Shown: piece after piece, positions 50,830-60,135 of the stretch
Numbering within the stretch: the stretch's first letter is position 1
How the letters are laid out: every line of letters begins with the position of its first letter
Assembly: GCF_007341385.1 (NCBI RefSeq)
Contig: NZ_VJYD01000002.1
Location: 461,790 to 525,789 of the forward strand
Direction: 5' to 3'
Length of the DNA: 64,000 nt
Origin: Flavobacterium daemonense
GTDB taxonomy: Bacteria > Bacteroidota > Bacteroidia > Flavobacteriales > Flavobacteriaceae
Program-made: the position numbers and the translations under genes
Notes under the pieces: generated by a model
The model's input: the letters and a program-made list of their open reading frames with translations, nothing else
What the model was told of the DNA's origin: nothing
Databases searched by the model: none

Positions 50830-51240
50830 ATGTATCCACAAGAAATGGTAAAACCTATGGAAGCTGAATTAACTTCTGCTGGTTTTCAAGATTTACATAG
50901 TGCTGAAGCTGTTGAAAATGCTATCAAAGCTGAAGGTACCACTTTAGTTGTTGTAAACTCTGTTTGCGGTTGTGCTGCTAGAAATGCACGTCCGGGAGCA
51001 AAAATGAGTTTAGAAGGCGCTAAAAAACCAGATCATCTTATTACAGTTTTTGCTGGTGTTGACAAAGAAGCTGTTGACGCTGCAAGACAACATATGTTTC
51101 CTTTTCCTCCATCATCGCCATCTATGGCTTTGTTCAAAAACGGAGAATTGGTTCACATGTTAGAGCGTCACCACATTGAAGGACGCCCAGCTGAAATGAT
51201 CGCTGAGAATTTGCAAGATGCGTTTAACGAATTCTGTTAA
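50830..51240 (+). CDS. BrxA/BrxB family bacilliredoxin
   Basis: Thioredoxin-fold protein of 136 residues that removes bacillithiol or related thiols from proteins (known for the Firmicutes YphP/YqiW family). The unusual CGC active site (Cys46-Gly-Cys48) is in [16 protein letters not shown], and the family tail [31 protein letters not shown] is well conserved. The thiol in Bacteroidota may differ. It is monocistronic, with an R-L repeat and terminator after it. Confidence 0.92.
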   Translation: MYPQEMVKPMEAELTSAGFQDLHSAEAVENAIKAEGTTLVVVNSVCGCAARNARPGAKMSLEGAKKPDHLITVFAGVDKEAVDAARQHMFPFPPSSPSMALFKNGELVHMLERHHIEGRPAEMIAENLQDAFNEFC

Positions 51241-51243
51241 TTC

Positions 51244-51372
51244 CTTAGGTTCAAAGAAGCAAAGGTACAGAGGTACAAAGATTAAAAAAGCACTATTTTT
51301 ATAGTGCTTTTTTGTTTTTTATAATATACTGAGAAACCTTTGAACCTTTGCCTCTATGAACCTTTGAGCCTC
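51244..51372. repeat. R-L inverted repeat containing a terminator
   Basis: Outer arms (words TTCAAAGAAGCAAAGGTACA at 51250 and ACCTTTGCCTCTATGAACCT near 51350) pair imperfectly. In the middle, a perfect 13-base hairpin (51284-51296 with 51301-51313, core GCACTAT) with A and T runs forms a bidirectional terminator between convergent genes. Confidence 0.8.
51284..51313. terminator. Bidirectional terminator inside R-L
   Basis: AAAAAAGCACTAT, a TTTT loop and ATAGTGCTTTTTT form a classical intrinsic terminator for both the bacilliredoxin gene and the convergent RND operon. Confidence 0.88.
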
Positions 51373-52738
51373 ATAAGCTCCATCCCCCGCCAAGTGCTTT
51401 ATACAATTCAACCATTGAGCTCAATTGTCTTTCAGATAATTGTGCTAGACTCAATTGTGCATTGAATAAGTTGGTTTCTACATCTAAAACCTCTAGGTAA
51501 GAAACGTAGCCACTGTCATATCTTTCGCGGGAAAGGTTAAAGTTTATCAAAGCTGCCTGAACTTGTCTGTTGCGGGCTTGCCATTCTTCTTTGTAAGTTT
51601 TGACATTTTGTATCGATTGTTCTACTTCTGAAACGGCGCCAATATAGGTTTTTTGATAAATAAATTTGAATTGCTCTGCTTGTTGTCTGTTGATTTCGAC
51701 TCTTCTTTTGTTTTTTCCAAAAGCAAATATCGGACCTGCGATTCCTGCCGATGCATTTTGTAGATAAGAACTTCCTAAAAATAAATTACTTAAGTCGGCA
51801 CTTGCAAATCCTGCTATTGCAGCTAAATTCAGAGACGGAAAACGCATTGCTTGAGCTACGCCAATTCTTTCATTAGCAGCTCTGTATCGTAATTCGGCAG
51901 CTTTAACATCAGGTCTGTTTTCTAATAACGCAGACGGAAGTGAAAGTGGAATTTCGCTGACAATACGCAATTCAGTATTGCTTTTTCCTCGCGGAATTTC
52001 AGTAGGAAGTTGACCAGTAAGCAATGCAATTGCATTTTCTTGGTACGTTATCTGTCTTTGAATATTCGGAATCGCGGCTTCAGCAATTGCAACTTGTTGT
52101 TCAATCTGTACTTTATCAACTTCAGAAATATAACCGCTTTGAAACCTTTGGTTTATAATGTTATAGTATTTCTCCCTTGTTGCAAGTGTTGACTTTGTAA
52201 TTTCCAGTTGTTCATCAAGGTTTCGCATTTGAAAATAAGCATAAGCTATATTGCTTACGATATCTGAAAGCACAACTTTACGGGCTTCTTCAGTAGCTAA
52301 GAGTTCGGCCTGTACAGCATTGTTTTCATGACGGTATTTCCCCCAAAAATCCAGCTCCCAAGACATGCTTGCTCCGGCATTTGAAGGCGTTAAGTTTTTC
52401 TTGTTGCTGTTTATCGTTGCTCCATATTGAAATGTCGGAAACAAATCGGCTTTAGCATAGCCTAATTCGGCGCGAAGCTGATCAATTCTGGAAACAGCGA
52501 TTTTTAAGTCGTAATTGTTTTCCAATCCTTTTTTAATCAGATCTTTCAAAACATCATCATTAAACAGATCAAACCATTTTAGATTGGTGACATTTGCCAG
52601 ACTGTCTAGGTTTCTTTCGTTTTTATAAGAATCTGATTTTTGCTGTTCAGGTTTGCTATATTTTGGTCCAACCATACAACCCACAGGGAAAAGTAGGAGA
52701 ATAAATATAACGACGATTATTTTATGTCTCTTAATCAT
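51371..52738 (-). CDS. RND efflux outer-membrane factor (NodT/OprM family lipoprotein)
   Basis: Outer-membrane channel of 455 residues that completes the tripartite pump. The start at 52738 gives a lipoprotein signal (VVIFILLLFPVGC, Cys21) and overlaps the RND pump stop by 8 bases (ATGATTAA). TolC-type duplicated domains follow: LGYAKADLFPTFQYGATIN, ENRPDVKAAELRYRAANERIG and YLEVLDVETNLFNAQLSLAQ. The adaptor and pump genes lie upstream in the same operon. Substrates cannot be predicted. Confidence 0.92.
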   Translation of the reverse strand: MIKRHKIIVVIFILLLFPVGCMVGPKYSKPEQQKSDSYKNERNLDSLANVTNLKWFDLFNDDVLKDLIKKGLENNYDLKIAVSRIDQLRAELGYAKADLFPTFQYGATINSNKKNLTPSNAGASMSWELDFWGKYRHENNAVQAELLATEEARKVVLSDIVSNIAYAYFQMRNLDEQLEITKSTLATREKYYNIINQRFQSGYISEVDKVQIEQQVAIAEAAIPNIQRQITYQENAIALLTGQLPTEIPRGKSNTELRIVSEIPLSLPSALLENRPDVKAAELRYRAANERIGVAQAMRFPSLNLAAIAGFASADLSNLFLGSSYLQNASAGIAGPIFAFGKNKRRVEINRQQAEQFKFIYQKTYIGAVSEVEQSIQNVKTYKEEWQARNRQVQAALINFNLSRERYDSGYVSYLEVLDVETNLFNAQLSLAQLSERQLSSMVELYKALGGGWSL

Positions 52739-55700
52739 GGTCTGTAGTATTTGGTTCCACATTATCGATTGTATCATCCTCTTTCTTTTTTCCGATGTTT
52801 TCAATCATTACAAATAGACCAGGTACAATTAATACACCCAGAACGGTGGCAATTAACATTCCGCTGAATACCGCCATTCCCATTACAATACGGGCTTGTG
52901 AACCGGCTCCTGTGGCAGTTAATAAAGGAACTACTCCAAGTATAAATGCAAATGCAGTCATTAGAATTGGTCGGAAACGAAGTTTGGCCGCAACCATTGC
53001 CGATTCGTAAAGCGGTTTTCCTTTTTCGTATTCTTCTTTGGCAAACTCCACAATCAGAATGGCATTTTTGGCAACTAATCCAATTAACAATACGAGGCCA
53101 ATTTGGGCAAATACATTGTTGACATATGCATCACTTCCAAACCTTGCTAAAAACAGTCCTAAAAAGGCACCAAAAACAGCGAAAGGTGCTCCAAGCAATA
53201 CACTGAACGGTAATTTCCAGCTTTCGTATTGTGCGGCAAGAATTAGAAACACAAAGACTAATGCCATGGCAAATACCATTCCTCCACCTGGAGAATGTTT
53301 TTCTTGATAAGACAAGTTGATGTAATCGTAACTCATATCAGATGGTAGGGTTGCTTTTGCGACTTCTTCTAAAGCGTCTAGAGCTTGCGCACTACTGTAG
53401 CCGTCGTTTGGCGCGCCTCCAATTTCTGCCGACCTAAATAAATTAAGACGATTCGTAAAATCAGGGCCCGAGACTTTTGTTGTTGTTACTAAAGTTGATA
53501 TTGGCAACATATCGCCTTTATCATTTTTGACATAAATGAGATTTAGATTTTCTGGCTTAACACGGTCAACGGCTTCTCCCTGTAAATATACTTTGTACTG
53601 ACGGCCAAAACGGTTGAAGTCGTTTACATAAGTTCCTCCTAAAAATGTTCCCAACACCTCGGTAACTTTTGAAACAGGTACGCCCAATTTCATGGCTTTG
53701 TCATTATCAATTTCTAATTTAATTTGAGGAGTTCCTGCATTATAAGTGGTGTAAATTCTTTTAATTTCAGGACGTTTTTGCGCTTCGGCAATGAAGGCTT
53801 GAGTTTGTTGCGCTAGATATTGAGGTGTATTTCCACCTCTATCCTGAAGCATCATACTAAAACCTGCTGAAGCTCCTAATCCTTGGATCGCCGGTGGTCC
53901 AAAAGCCATAACCGTAGCACTCGTAATTTGAGTTGCAAATTGAGCATTCAGTTTATCAGCTATTTGTTTGGCTGTAAGCGTTCTTTCTTCCCAAGGTTTT
54001 AATCCAACAAAGATGAATGCATTTGCAGGCAAATAAGAACTCGTTAATAAACTGTATCCGTTAATGGTTGTATAACAATCTAATGTTTCTTCTTTTGCTA
54101 AAATAGATTCTATCTTTCTGGTAACTTCATCTGTTCGCTGCAATGAAGAAGCTGGCGGACTTGCTACGTTAACCAAAACATACCCTTGATCTTCTTCGGG
54201 AATAAATCCTGCTGGTACTTTTTTGCCTAAAAAAACAACAGCGACCAAAATAACGGCTAACAAAACAACTATTCGTATTGCTTTTTTTGCAAAAAATGTA
54301 GCGCCAGTGATATATTTTCCTGTTACTTTTTCGAAGATTCTGTTAAAGCCGGCAAAAAATTTAGCTAGCCAACCGGTTTGTTCTTCTACAGGTTTTGTGG
54401 GTTTTAAAAGCATTGCACAGAGCGCTGGACTGAGTGACAAGGCACTAAATGCCGAGAATGCAACCGAAACGGCAATGGTTATGGCAAATTGCTGATAAAA
54501 ACGACCAGTAATTCCGGGCGTCATCGCTACGGGAACAAACACGGCAATCAAAATTAAGGCAATCGCAATTACAGGACCAGAAACTTCTCTCATGGCTTGA
54601 ATCGTTGCTTCCCGCGGTGTTTTGCCATGTTCGATATGATGCACAACCGCTTCTACAACCACAATGGCGTCGTCGACAACAATACCAATTGCGAGTACAA
54701 GTCCTAGTAGTGAGAGTGTATTTATTGAAAATCCTAACATTGGGAAAACCGCAATGGTTCCAATCAATGACACCGGAACGGTAATCAGCGGAATCAAAGT
54801 GGCGCGCCAGTTTTGAAGAAAGATAAATACAACAAGGATTACTAATATAATAGCTTCAACAAGTGTATGAAGGATATCTTCAACCCCAGCGGTAATTGCC
54901 GTTGTAGTGTCCAGCGAAACTTGATATTCAACCTTATCTGGAAATCTTTTGGAAATTTCTTCCATTGCAGCTTTCGCTTTTGCGGCAACGTCAAGTGCGT
55001 TACTTCCTGGCATTTGGAATATTCCTATCGCTGCTGTTGGCTTGCCATTTCTGCGAGAAGTCGAACTGTAGTTTTCAGTTCCAAGTTCAATTCGGGCAAT
55101 ATCGCGAAGCAGTACTTTTGATCCATCTTCTTTACTTTTTACAATAATTTCAGAGAATTGTTTTTGAGTTACAAGACGATCCTGAAGTGTTACGCTATAA
55201 GTGAAATCTGTTCCAACGGGAGCTGGTTCAGCACCAAATTTTCCTCCCGGCGTGATCATGTTCTGATCGTTTAATGCTTTTTTGATTTCATCGACTGTAA
55301 CTCCAAGACTGCTCATTTTGCCCGGCTGAAGCCAAATCCTCATCGAATATTCACTTCCGGCAAAAAGGTAACAGTCACCCACACCTTTTATTCTGGCAAG
55401 AGCGTCGATTACATTGATAAACGCGTAGTTGTTCAGGAAAACACCATCATATTTTGGATCTGATGAAGTTATGGTAAAAATCATCATCGGAAACGATAGT
55501 GATTTTTTAATAGAAACACCTTGTTGTTTAACACTTTGTGGTAAAAACGGTTCGGCTTGCTTTTCTTTATTCTGCGTAAGCATGTTGGCGTTATCCAAAT
55601 CTGTACCTACATCAAAAGTTACTTCGACAGTAAGCGCTCCGTCAGAAGTGTTGATAGATTTCATGTACAGCATATTTTCTACACCATTTACTTTCTGTTC

Positions 55701-55895
55701 AATTGGTGTAGCAACAGCTTGTTCTACGTTTATGGCATTTGCTCCTGTAAAAGATGTAGTAATTTTTACTAACGGAGGAACAATGTCTGGATATTGCGCT
55801 ACTGGTGTTTTCTGTAAAGCCAGTAATCCGAGTATAATAATAATGATACTGATTACCATGGCCACAATTGGTCGTCTAACAAAAAATTCTCCCAT
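52731..55895 (-). CDS. RND efflux pump, HAE1/AcrB family
   Basis: Inner-membrane proton-driven multidrug pump of 1054 residues. There are twelve membrane helices in the usual 1+5 repeated layout. Signatures are IVAMVISIIIIILGLLALQKTPVAQYPDI at the N-terminus, VVDDAIVVVEAVVHHIEH in TM4 with the paired Asp residues, and GLVAKNAILIVEFA in TM10. Periplasmic porter and docking domains lie between. It is preceded by the adaptor gene (34-base gap) and overlapped by the outer-membrane factor. It is intact and standard in length. Confidence 0.96.
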   Translation of the reverse strand: MGEFFVRRPIVAMVISIIIIILGLLALQKTPVAQYPDIVPPLVKITTSFTGANAINVEQAVATPIEQKVNGVENMLYMKSINTSDGALTVEVTFDVGTDLDNANMLTQNKEKQAEPFLPQSVKQQGVSIKKSLSFPMMIFTITSSDPKYDGVFLNNYAFINVIDALARIKGVGDCYLFAGSEYSMRIWLQPGKMSSLGVTVDEIKKALNDQNMITPGGKFGAEPAPVGTDFTYSVTLQDRLVTQKQFSEIIVKSKEDGSKVLLRDIARIELGTENYSSTSRRNGKPTAAIGIFQMPGSNALDVAAKAKAAMEEISKRFPDKVEYQVSLDTTTAITAGVEDILHTLVEAIILVILVVFIFLQNWRATLIPLITVPVSLIGTIAVFPMLGFSINTLSLLGLVLAIGIVVDDAIVVVEAVVHHIEHGKTPREATIQAMREVSGPVIAIALILIAVFVPVAMTPGITGRFYQQFAITIAVSVAFSAFSALSLSPALCAMLLKPTKPVEEQTGWLAKFFAGFNRIFEKVTGKYITGATFFAKKAIRIVVLLAVILVAVVFLGKKVPAGFIPEEDQGYVLVNVASPPASSLQRTDEVTRKIESILAKEETLDCYTTINGYSLLTSSYLPANAFIFVGLKPWEERTLTAKQIADKLNAQFATQITSATVMAFGPPAIQGLGASAGFSMMLQDRGGNTPQYLAQQTQAFIAEAQKRPEIKRIYTTYNAGTPQIKLEIDNDKAMKLGVPVSKVTEVLGTFLGGTYVNDFNRFGRQYKVYLQGEAVDRVKPENLNLIYVKNDKGDMLPISTLVTTTKVSGPDFTNRLNLFRSAEIGGAPNDGYSSAQALDALEEVAKATLPSDMSYDYINLSYQEKHSPGGGMVFAMALVFVFLILAAQYESWKLPFSVLLGAPFAVFGAFLGLFLARFGSDAYVNNVFAQIGLVLLIGLVAKNAILIVEFAKEEYEKGKPLYESAMVAAKLRFRPILMTAFAFILGVVPLLTATGAGSQARIVMGMAVFSGMLIATVLGVLIVPGLFVMIENIGKKKEDDTIDNVEPNTTDHD

Positions 55896-55929
55896 AATGA
55901 TGTTTCTAAATTATTTAGTTAGTACAGAA

Positions 55930-57063
55930 TTAGTTAATTGCTTCTCCCGGAGCCCATTTTTTAATTTGCGGCGTTACAACATTACCGCTTTTTAATTGAG
56001 AGGTGCCTCCAAGTGCAATTTTGTCATTGGCAGTTAAACCATCAGTAATGATGTAGGAGTCTTTGAATGCTGGACCAAGTTTTACCTCTTTCATTTCTAC
56101 TTTATTGTTTGCGCCTACTACATAAACCTGAGTAATTCCTTGCATTTCAATAACAGAACGTTGCGGTATTATGATTGCATTTTTATGAATATCGGTTACA
56201 ACATGAATTTTTACGTATTGACCCGGACGAATCAATTGTTGCGGATTTGCAAATGCTGCTTCAAAAGTTACAGCTCCAGTAGCAGGATCAATTTGTCTGT
56301 CGGCAAAACTTATTTTTCCTGTTTCAGAATATGGTGTTCCATCTGACAATAAAATAGATATTGATTTTGCTTCGTTTTTTAAGCCGGAATCTTTTTTTGA
56401 CATTTCTCTGAAAATTCGAAGAAATTCCTGTTCACTCATTGTGAATCGAACTCTGACATCGCCTAAATCAGAAACAGTATTTAAAACAGAAGCTGGACCT
56501 GGGCGAACATAATCGCCCACTCTCACTTTTGATATCCCGATTAATCCTGAAATTGGAGCCGTGATGCTGCAATAGCTGAGTTCTATTTTTGCATTTTTTA
56601 CACTCGCAGTCGCCGCGTCGATTGATGCTTTTGAAGCACTATAAGCAGCTTTCGCGCCGATATATTCCCTCTGGCTGATGGCATTCATTTTTGCCAATGG
56701 TTCCATCATTTCATAATCGGATTTTGTTTTGGCTAATCGGGCTTGCATTTCAGCTAATCTTCCTTGTGCCTCGGTAACTTTGTTTTGAAACGGCAATGGA
56801 TCAATGGTGTATAGCAATTGTCCTTTGGTTACTAAACCGCCTTCTTTGAAATTCAGACTTTGAATAACGCCATCTACTCGAGGATTGATCTGGATGTCTG
56901 ATTGTCCATAAGTTTGTCCTGTAAATTCAGATTCTAATTTTACATCTTGTTGTAAAACTTGAACTATTGGAATTTCAAGTGGCTTGGGTTGAGGTGGGGC
57001 TTCTTTTTTGCAGGCTAACAATAAAAAAAGTAAGAAGATTGCAGGAGTGTAAACTTTGTTCAT
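55930..57063 (-). CDS. RND efflux periplasmic adaptor (membrane fusion protein)
   Basis: Lipoprotein of 377 residues (LLLACKKEAPPQP, Cys18) that links pump and outer-membrane channel. The N-terminal lipoyl half is GQTYGQSDIQINPRVDGVI; a coiled-coil hairpin spans about 95-165 (QGRLAEMQARLAKTKSDYEMM and SKASIDAATASVKNAKI). The second lipoyl half (APISGLIGISKVRVGDYVRPG) and beta-barrel regions follow. It is the first gene of the efflux operon, and no regulator is adjacent. Confidence 0.94.
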   Translation of the reverse strand: MNKVYTPAIFLLFLLLACKKEAPPQPKPLEIPIVQVLQQDVKLESEFTGQTYGQSDIQINPRVDGVIQSLNFKEGGLVTKGQLLYTIDPLPFQNKVTEAQGRLAEMQARLAKTKSDYEMMEPLAKMNAISQREYIGAKAAYSASKASIDAATASVKNAKIELSYCSITAPISGLIGISKVRVGDYVRPGPASVLNTVSDLGDVRVRFTMSEQEFLRIFREMSKKDSGLKNEAKSISILLSDGTPYSETGKISFADRQIDPATGAVTFEAAFANPQQLIRPGQYVKIHVVTDIHKNAIIIPQRSVIEMQGITQVYVVGANNKVEMKEVKLGPAFKDSYIITDGLTANDKIALGGTSQLKSGNVVTPQIKKWAPGEAIN

Positions 57064-57310
57064 TTTTAATTTTTTATTAAATTCTATTAAAACTCAATTA
57101 ACTAAAAACCAAATAATTCCTTAGCTAAGTTAATATTTTTTTTGCTTAGATTCTGAAATATTATTTTCATTTTGATTTTTTCTTAAATTTATATGTAATT
57201 GATCCTCAAGTGTTAAAAAATCGTTTAAATGACACAAAACATCGTCAAAATGCGCTTTTTGTAAGAATTGATAGTGAGCGTTTGCTTTTTAATTTTAAAT
57301 AATTCCCATT

Positions 57311-58273
57311 ATGTCAAAAAAAAATAAAATAAAGCCAGATAATTTGGAAGGTGCTTATGAAAATCTAAAGACACTAAACAAGAAAGAATTGCTGCATCGA
57401 GCGAAGAAATTTTCAGAACAATATTGCGTAGGAGATGACAAAAATTTTATGCTCAAGGATAAAGCTACTTCGTATTTTGGAGATGAAAAAAAGTCGGCAA
57501 TAAAAGAAACTTTAAAAATGGGAGTCAAAGCATTGGCGGCCATGCAGGATATTCTTTATGCTCAGGATAAATGGTCGGTTTTGATTATTTTTCAGGCCAT
57601 GGATGCAGCAGGAAAGGATGGTGCGATTAAGCATGTAATGTCTGGTATAAATCCGCAAGGCTGTCAGGTTTCATCTTTCAAAGGGCCAAGTTCTGAAGAA
57701 TTGGATCATGATTATTTATGGCGCTGCCAAAAGCATTTGCCGGAAAGAGGACGAATCGGAATTTTCAACCGTTCTTATTATGAAGAAGTTTTAGTGGTTC
57801 GTGTTCATGAACAGATATTGAGAAGTCAAAAAATTCCCGAGAAATTGATCACCGAGAATATTTGGGAAAACCGTTTTGAAGACATTCGCAATTTTGAAAA
57901 GTACTTGCATCGAAATGGAACTATTGTAATCAAGTTTTTTCTAAATGTTTCAAAAGAAGAACAAAAAAGGAGATTTATTGAACGCGTGGATAATCCGGAC
58001 AAAAATTGGAAATTCAGTGCTGCCGATGCCAAAGAAAGAGGATATTGGGACGATTATATGTTTGCTTATGAAGAATTGATCAAAAATACATCAACCAAAA
58101 AAGCGCCTTGGTATGTAATTCCAGCAGATAATAAATACTACGCCCGAATTGCCATCGCGTCTGCAATTATTCATGCTTTAGACGAAATGGATTTAGAATA
58201 TCCAAAAGTAAGCGCGGACAAACTTGCAGAACTTAATGAGGTCAAAAAAGCCTTATTAGCCGAAAAAGATTAA
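57311..58273 (+). CDS. Polyphosphate kinase 2 family protein (PPK2)
   Basis: Cytoplasmic enzyme of 320 residues that transfers phosphate between polyphosphate and nucleotides. The Walker A-like FQAMDAAGKDGAIKHVMSG lies at about 94-112. The lid and Walker B region is HLPERGRIGIFNRSYYEEVLVVRVH, and KDKATSYFGD lies near the N-terminus. The single PPK2 domain length fits class I or III enzymes acting on NDP or NMP. SulP follows by 18 bases on the same strand, forming a pair for phosphate/energy and anion transport. Confidence 0.92.
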   Translation: MSKKNKIKPDNLEGAYENLKTLNKKELLHRAKKFSEQYCVGDDKNFMLKDKATSYFGDEKKSAIKETLKMGVKALAAMQDILYAQDKWSVLIIFQAMDAAGKDGAIKHVMSGINPQGCQVSSFKGPSSEELDHDYLWRCQKHLPERGRIGIFNRSYYEEVLVVRVHEQILRSQKIPEKLITENIWENRFEDIRNFEKYLHRNGTIVIKFFLNVSKEEQKRRFIERVDNPDKNWKFSAADAKERGYWDDYMFAYEELIKNTSTKKAPWYVIPADNKYYARIAIASAIIHALDEMDLEYPKVSADKLAELNEVKKALLAEKD

Positions 58274-58291
58274 TTCTTATTATCATTTTAA

Positions 58292-59974
58292 ATGATGACT
58301 TCGAAACTTTTGCCCATTACAGGCTGGATTAAAGAATATAAATCAAAAAATCTTAAAAGCGATTTTGTGGCAGGGATTACGCTTGCCGCATATGGAATTC
58401 CAGTTTCATTAGCATATGCAACTCTTGCTGGACTTCCTCCACAGTTTGGGATTTATGGTTATCTTCTCGGAGGACTATTTTATTCTTTTTTAGGAACGAG
58501 CAAACAGCTTGCCATTGGGCCTACATCTGCAATTTCGTTATTGATTGGAACTACAATTGCAACGATGGCAAATGGTGATGTACAACGATGGTCTGAAATC
58601 GCTTCGCTTACAGCATTGGTTTTTGCCGGAATGGCCATAATTGCTTACGTCTTAAAATTAAGCGGCATCATAAATTTTATAAGCGAGACGGTTTTGCTCG
58701 GATTCAAAGCAGGCGCCGCAATAACCATTGGACTCACTCAATTGCCTAAATTATTTGGCGTAAAAGGTGGCGGCACTAATTTTTTAGAACGCGTTACAAT
58801 TCTATTTCATCAAATTCCACATCTTAATAGTACTGTTTTTATTTTTGGTATTGTTGCCATCATTATTTTAATAATCGGCGAAAAATTAGCTCCCGGCAAA
58901 CCAGTTGCTATTTTAATAGTTGTTTTGTCTATTGTACTCGTCTCGTCAACATCATTGCAGTATAGCGGTTTCAAAACAGTTGGAGTTATTCCAACGGGAC
59001 TTCCGGAATTTCGTATGCCGTCAATATTGATTCGTGATGTCGATGGGGTTTTGCTCCTCGCATTGGCCAGTTTTTTATTATCTTATATTGAAAGTGTTTC
59101 TGCCGGAAGAACATTGGCACAAAAAAATGGATATGTTATTGACCCGCGTCAAGAACTTCTGGCACTAGGCGTTGCAAATGCGGCTGTTGCTTTTGGTCAG
59201 GGTTATCCTGTTGCTGGCGGACTCTCGCAATCGGCGGTAAATGATACTGCGGGCGCAAAAAGTCCTTTGTCTCTTTTGTTTTGTTCGGCAACAATTGCAG
59301 TTTGCCTTTTATTTTTAACGGGATATCTTCAAAATCTGCCAACTGTAATTTTGGCTTCAATTGTTTTGGTTGCTATTCGAGGTCTTTTTGATTTCAAAGA
59401 AATGAAATACTTGTACAAAAGAGATAAAGGAGAATTCTGTGTCGCAATGATTGCGCTTGTTGGAGTACTTATTTGGGGAATTTTGGCGGGCGTACTATTG
59501 GCTGCAATGTTTACTTTGTTGCTTTTGCTGAAAGCGGCTTCAAAACCAAATGTAGCTTTTTTAGGGAGAATCCCGGGAACGAGACTTTATACTGATTTAG
59601 AAAGACATCCGGATAATGAAAGAATCGAAAACATCCTGATTGTGAGGATCGAATCGTCGATATTTTATTTTAATGCCGAATATATCAAGGAAAAAATTTG
59701 GGCAAAAATTTACAACGAGCCACAGTCGTTAAAGTTAATAATACTAGATCTTAATTCGTCTCCTCGTGTTGATATTGCTGGAGCACGTTTTTTAAAAAAT
59801 TTATTTTTTGACTTAAGTGCCAGAAATATAACGCTCAAAATTGCAGAAGCACGTTCTGAAGTTCGTGACAGTCTGAGAGCAGAGAATTTAGAATTTTTTA
59901 TGGGTCGAATAAGTCGCTCTGTTTCAGTTGATGACTTGGTTGTTCAAGCTAGCCAAAAAGAGAATACTACTTAA
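58292..59974 (+). CDS. SulP family inorganic anion transporter with STAS domain
   Basis: Polytopic transporter of 560 residues for sulfate, bicarbonate or other anions. The SulP signature is KSDFVAGITLAAYGIPVSLAYATLAGLPPQFGIYGYLLGG near the N-terminus, then about ten to twelve helices. A C-terminal cytoplasmic STAS domain covers about 425-555 (ILIVRIESSIFYFNAEYIKEKIW, LDLNSSPRVDIAGARFLKNL). No sulfate-assimilation or carbonic anhydrase gene is nearby; its neighbour is PPK2, 18 bases upstream. The substrate is open. Confidence 0.92.
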   Translation: MMTSKLLPITGWIKEYKSKNLKSDFVAGITLAAYGIPVSLAYATLAGLPPQFGIYGYLLGGLFYSFLGTSKQLAIGPTSAISLLIGTTIATMANGDVQRWSEIASLTALVFAGMAIIAYVLKLSGIINFISETVLLGFKAGAAITIGLTQLPKLFGVKGGGTNFLERVTILFHQIPHLNSTVFIFGIVAIIILIIGEKLAPGKPVAILIVVLSIVLVSSTSLQYSGFKTVGVIPTGLPEFRMPSILIRDVDGVLLLALASFLLSYIESVSAGRTLAQKNGYVIDPRQELLALGVANAAVAFGQGYPVAGGLSQSAVNDTAGAKSPLSLLFCSATIAVCLLFLTGYLQNLPTVILASIVLVAIRGLFDFKEMKYLYKRDKGEFCVAMIALVGVLIWGILAGVLLAAMFTLLLLLKAASKPNVAFLGRIPGTRLYTDLERHPDNERIENILIVRIESSIFYFNAEYIKEKIWAKIYNEPQSLKLIILDLNSSPRVDIAGARFLKNLFFDLSARNITLKIAEARSEVRDSLRAENLEFFMGRISRSVSVDDLVVQASQKENTT

Positions 59975-60067
59975 TTTTATTTAAAAATGGTCTGGTAGAT
60001 TTTTTTGAAAGTTGTTAAAAAAATCAGATAATTAGCCTAATACAATTTTTAATCTCAAAATAAACCC

Positions 60068-60075
60068 TAAATTTG
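60068..60075 (+). promoter_or_regulatory. Predicted trhO promoter, -7 box TAAATTTG
   Basis: Exact TAnnTTTG match 60 bases before the trhO ATG, giving a moderately long leader. Confidence 0.55.
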
Positions 60076-60135
60076 CAGCACATTTTAGAAAAAATCTAAA
60101 AAAACATACATTCTTAACTTAAAACTGTTTATAGC

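Noticed and set aside
55429..55995. A 188-codon plus-strand frame over the ends of the RND pump and adaptor genes
   Set aside because: It is antisense to two clear efflux genes and spans their junction. Its Cys/Ser/Ile-rich translation has no recognisable domain.
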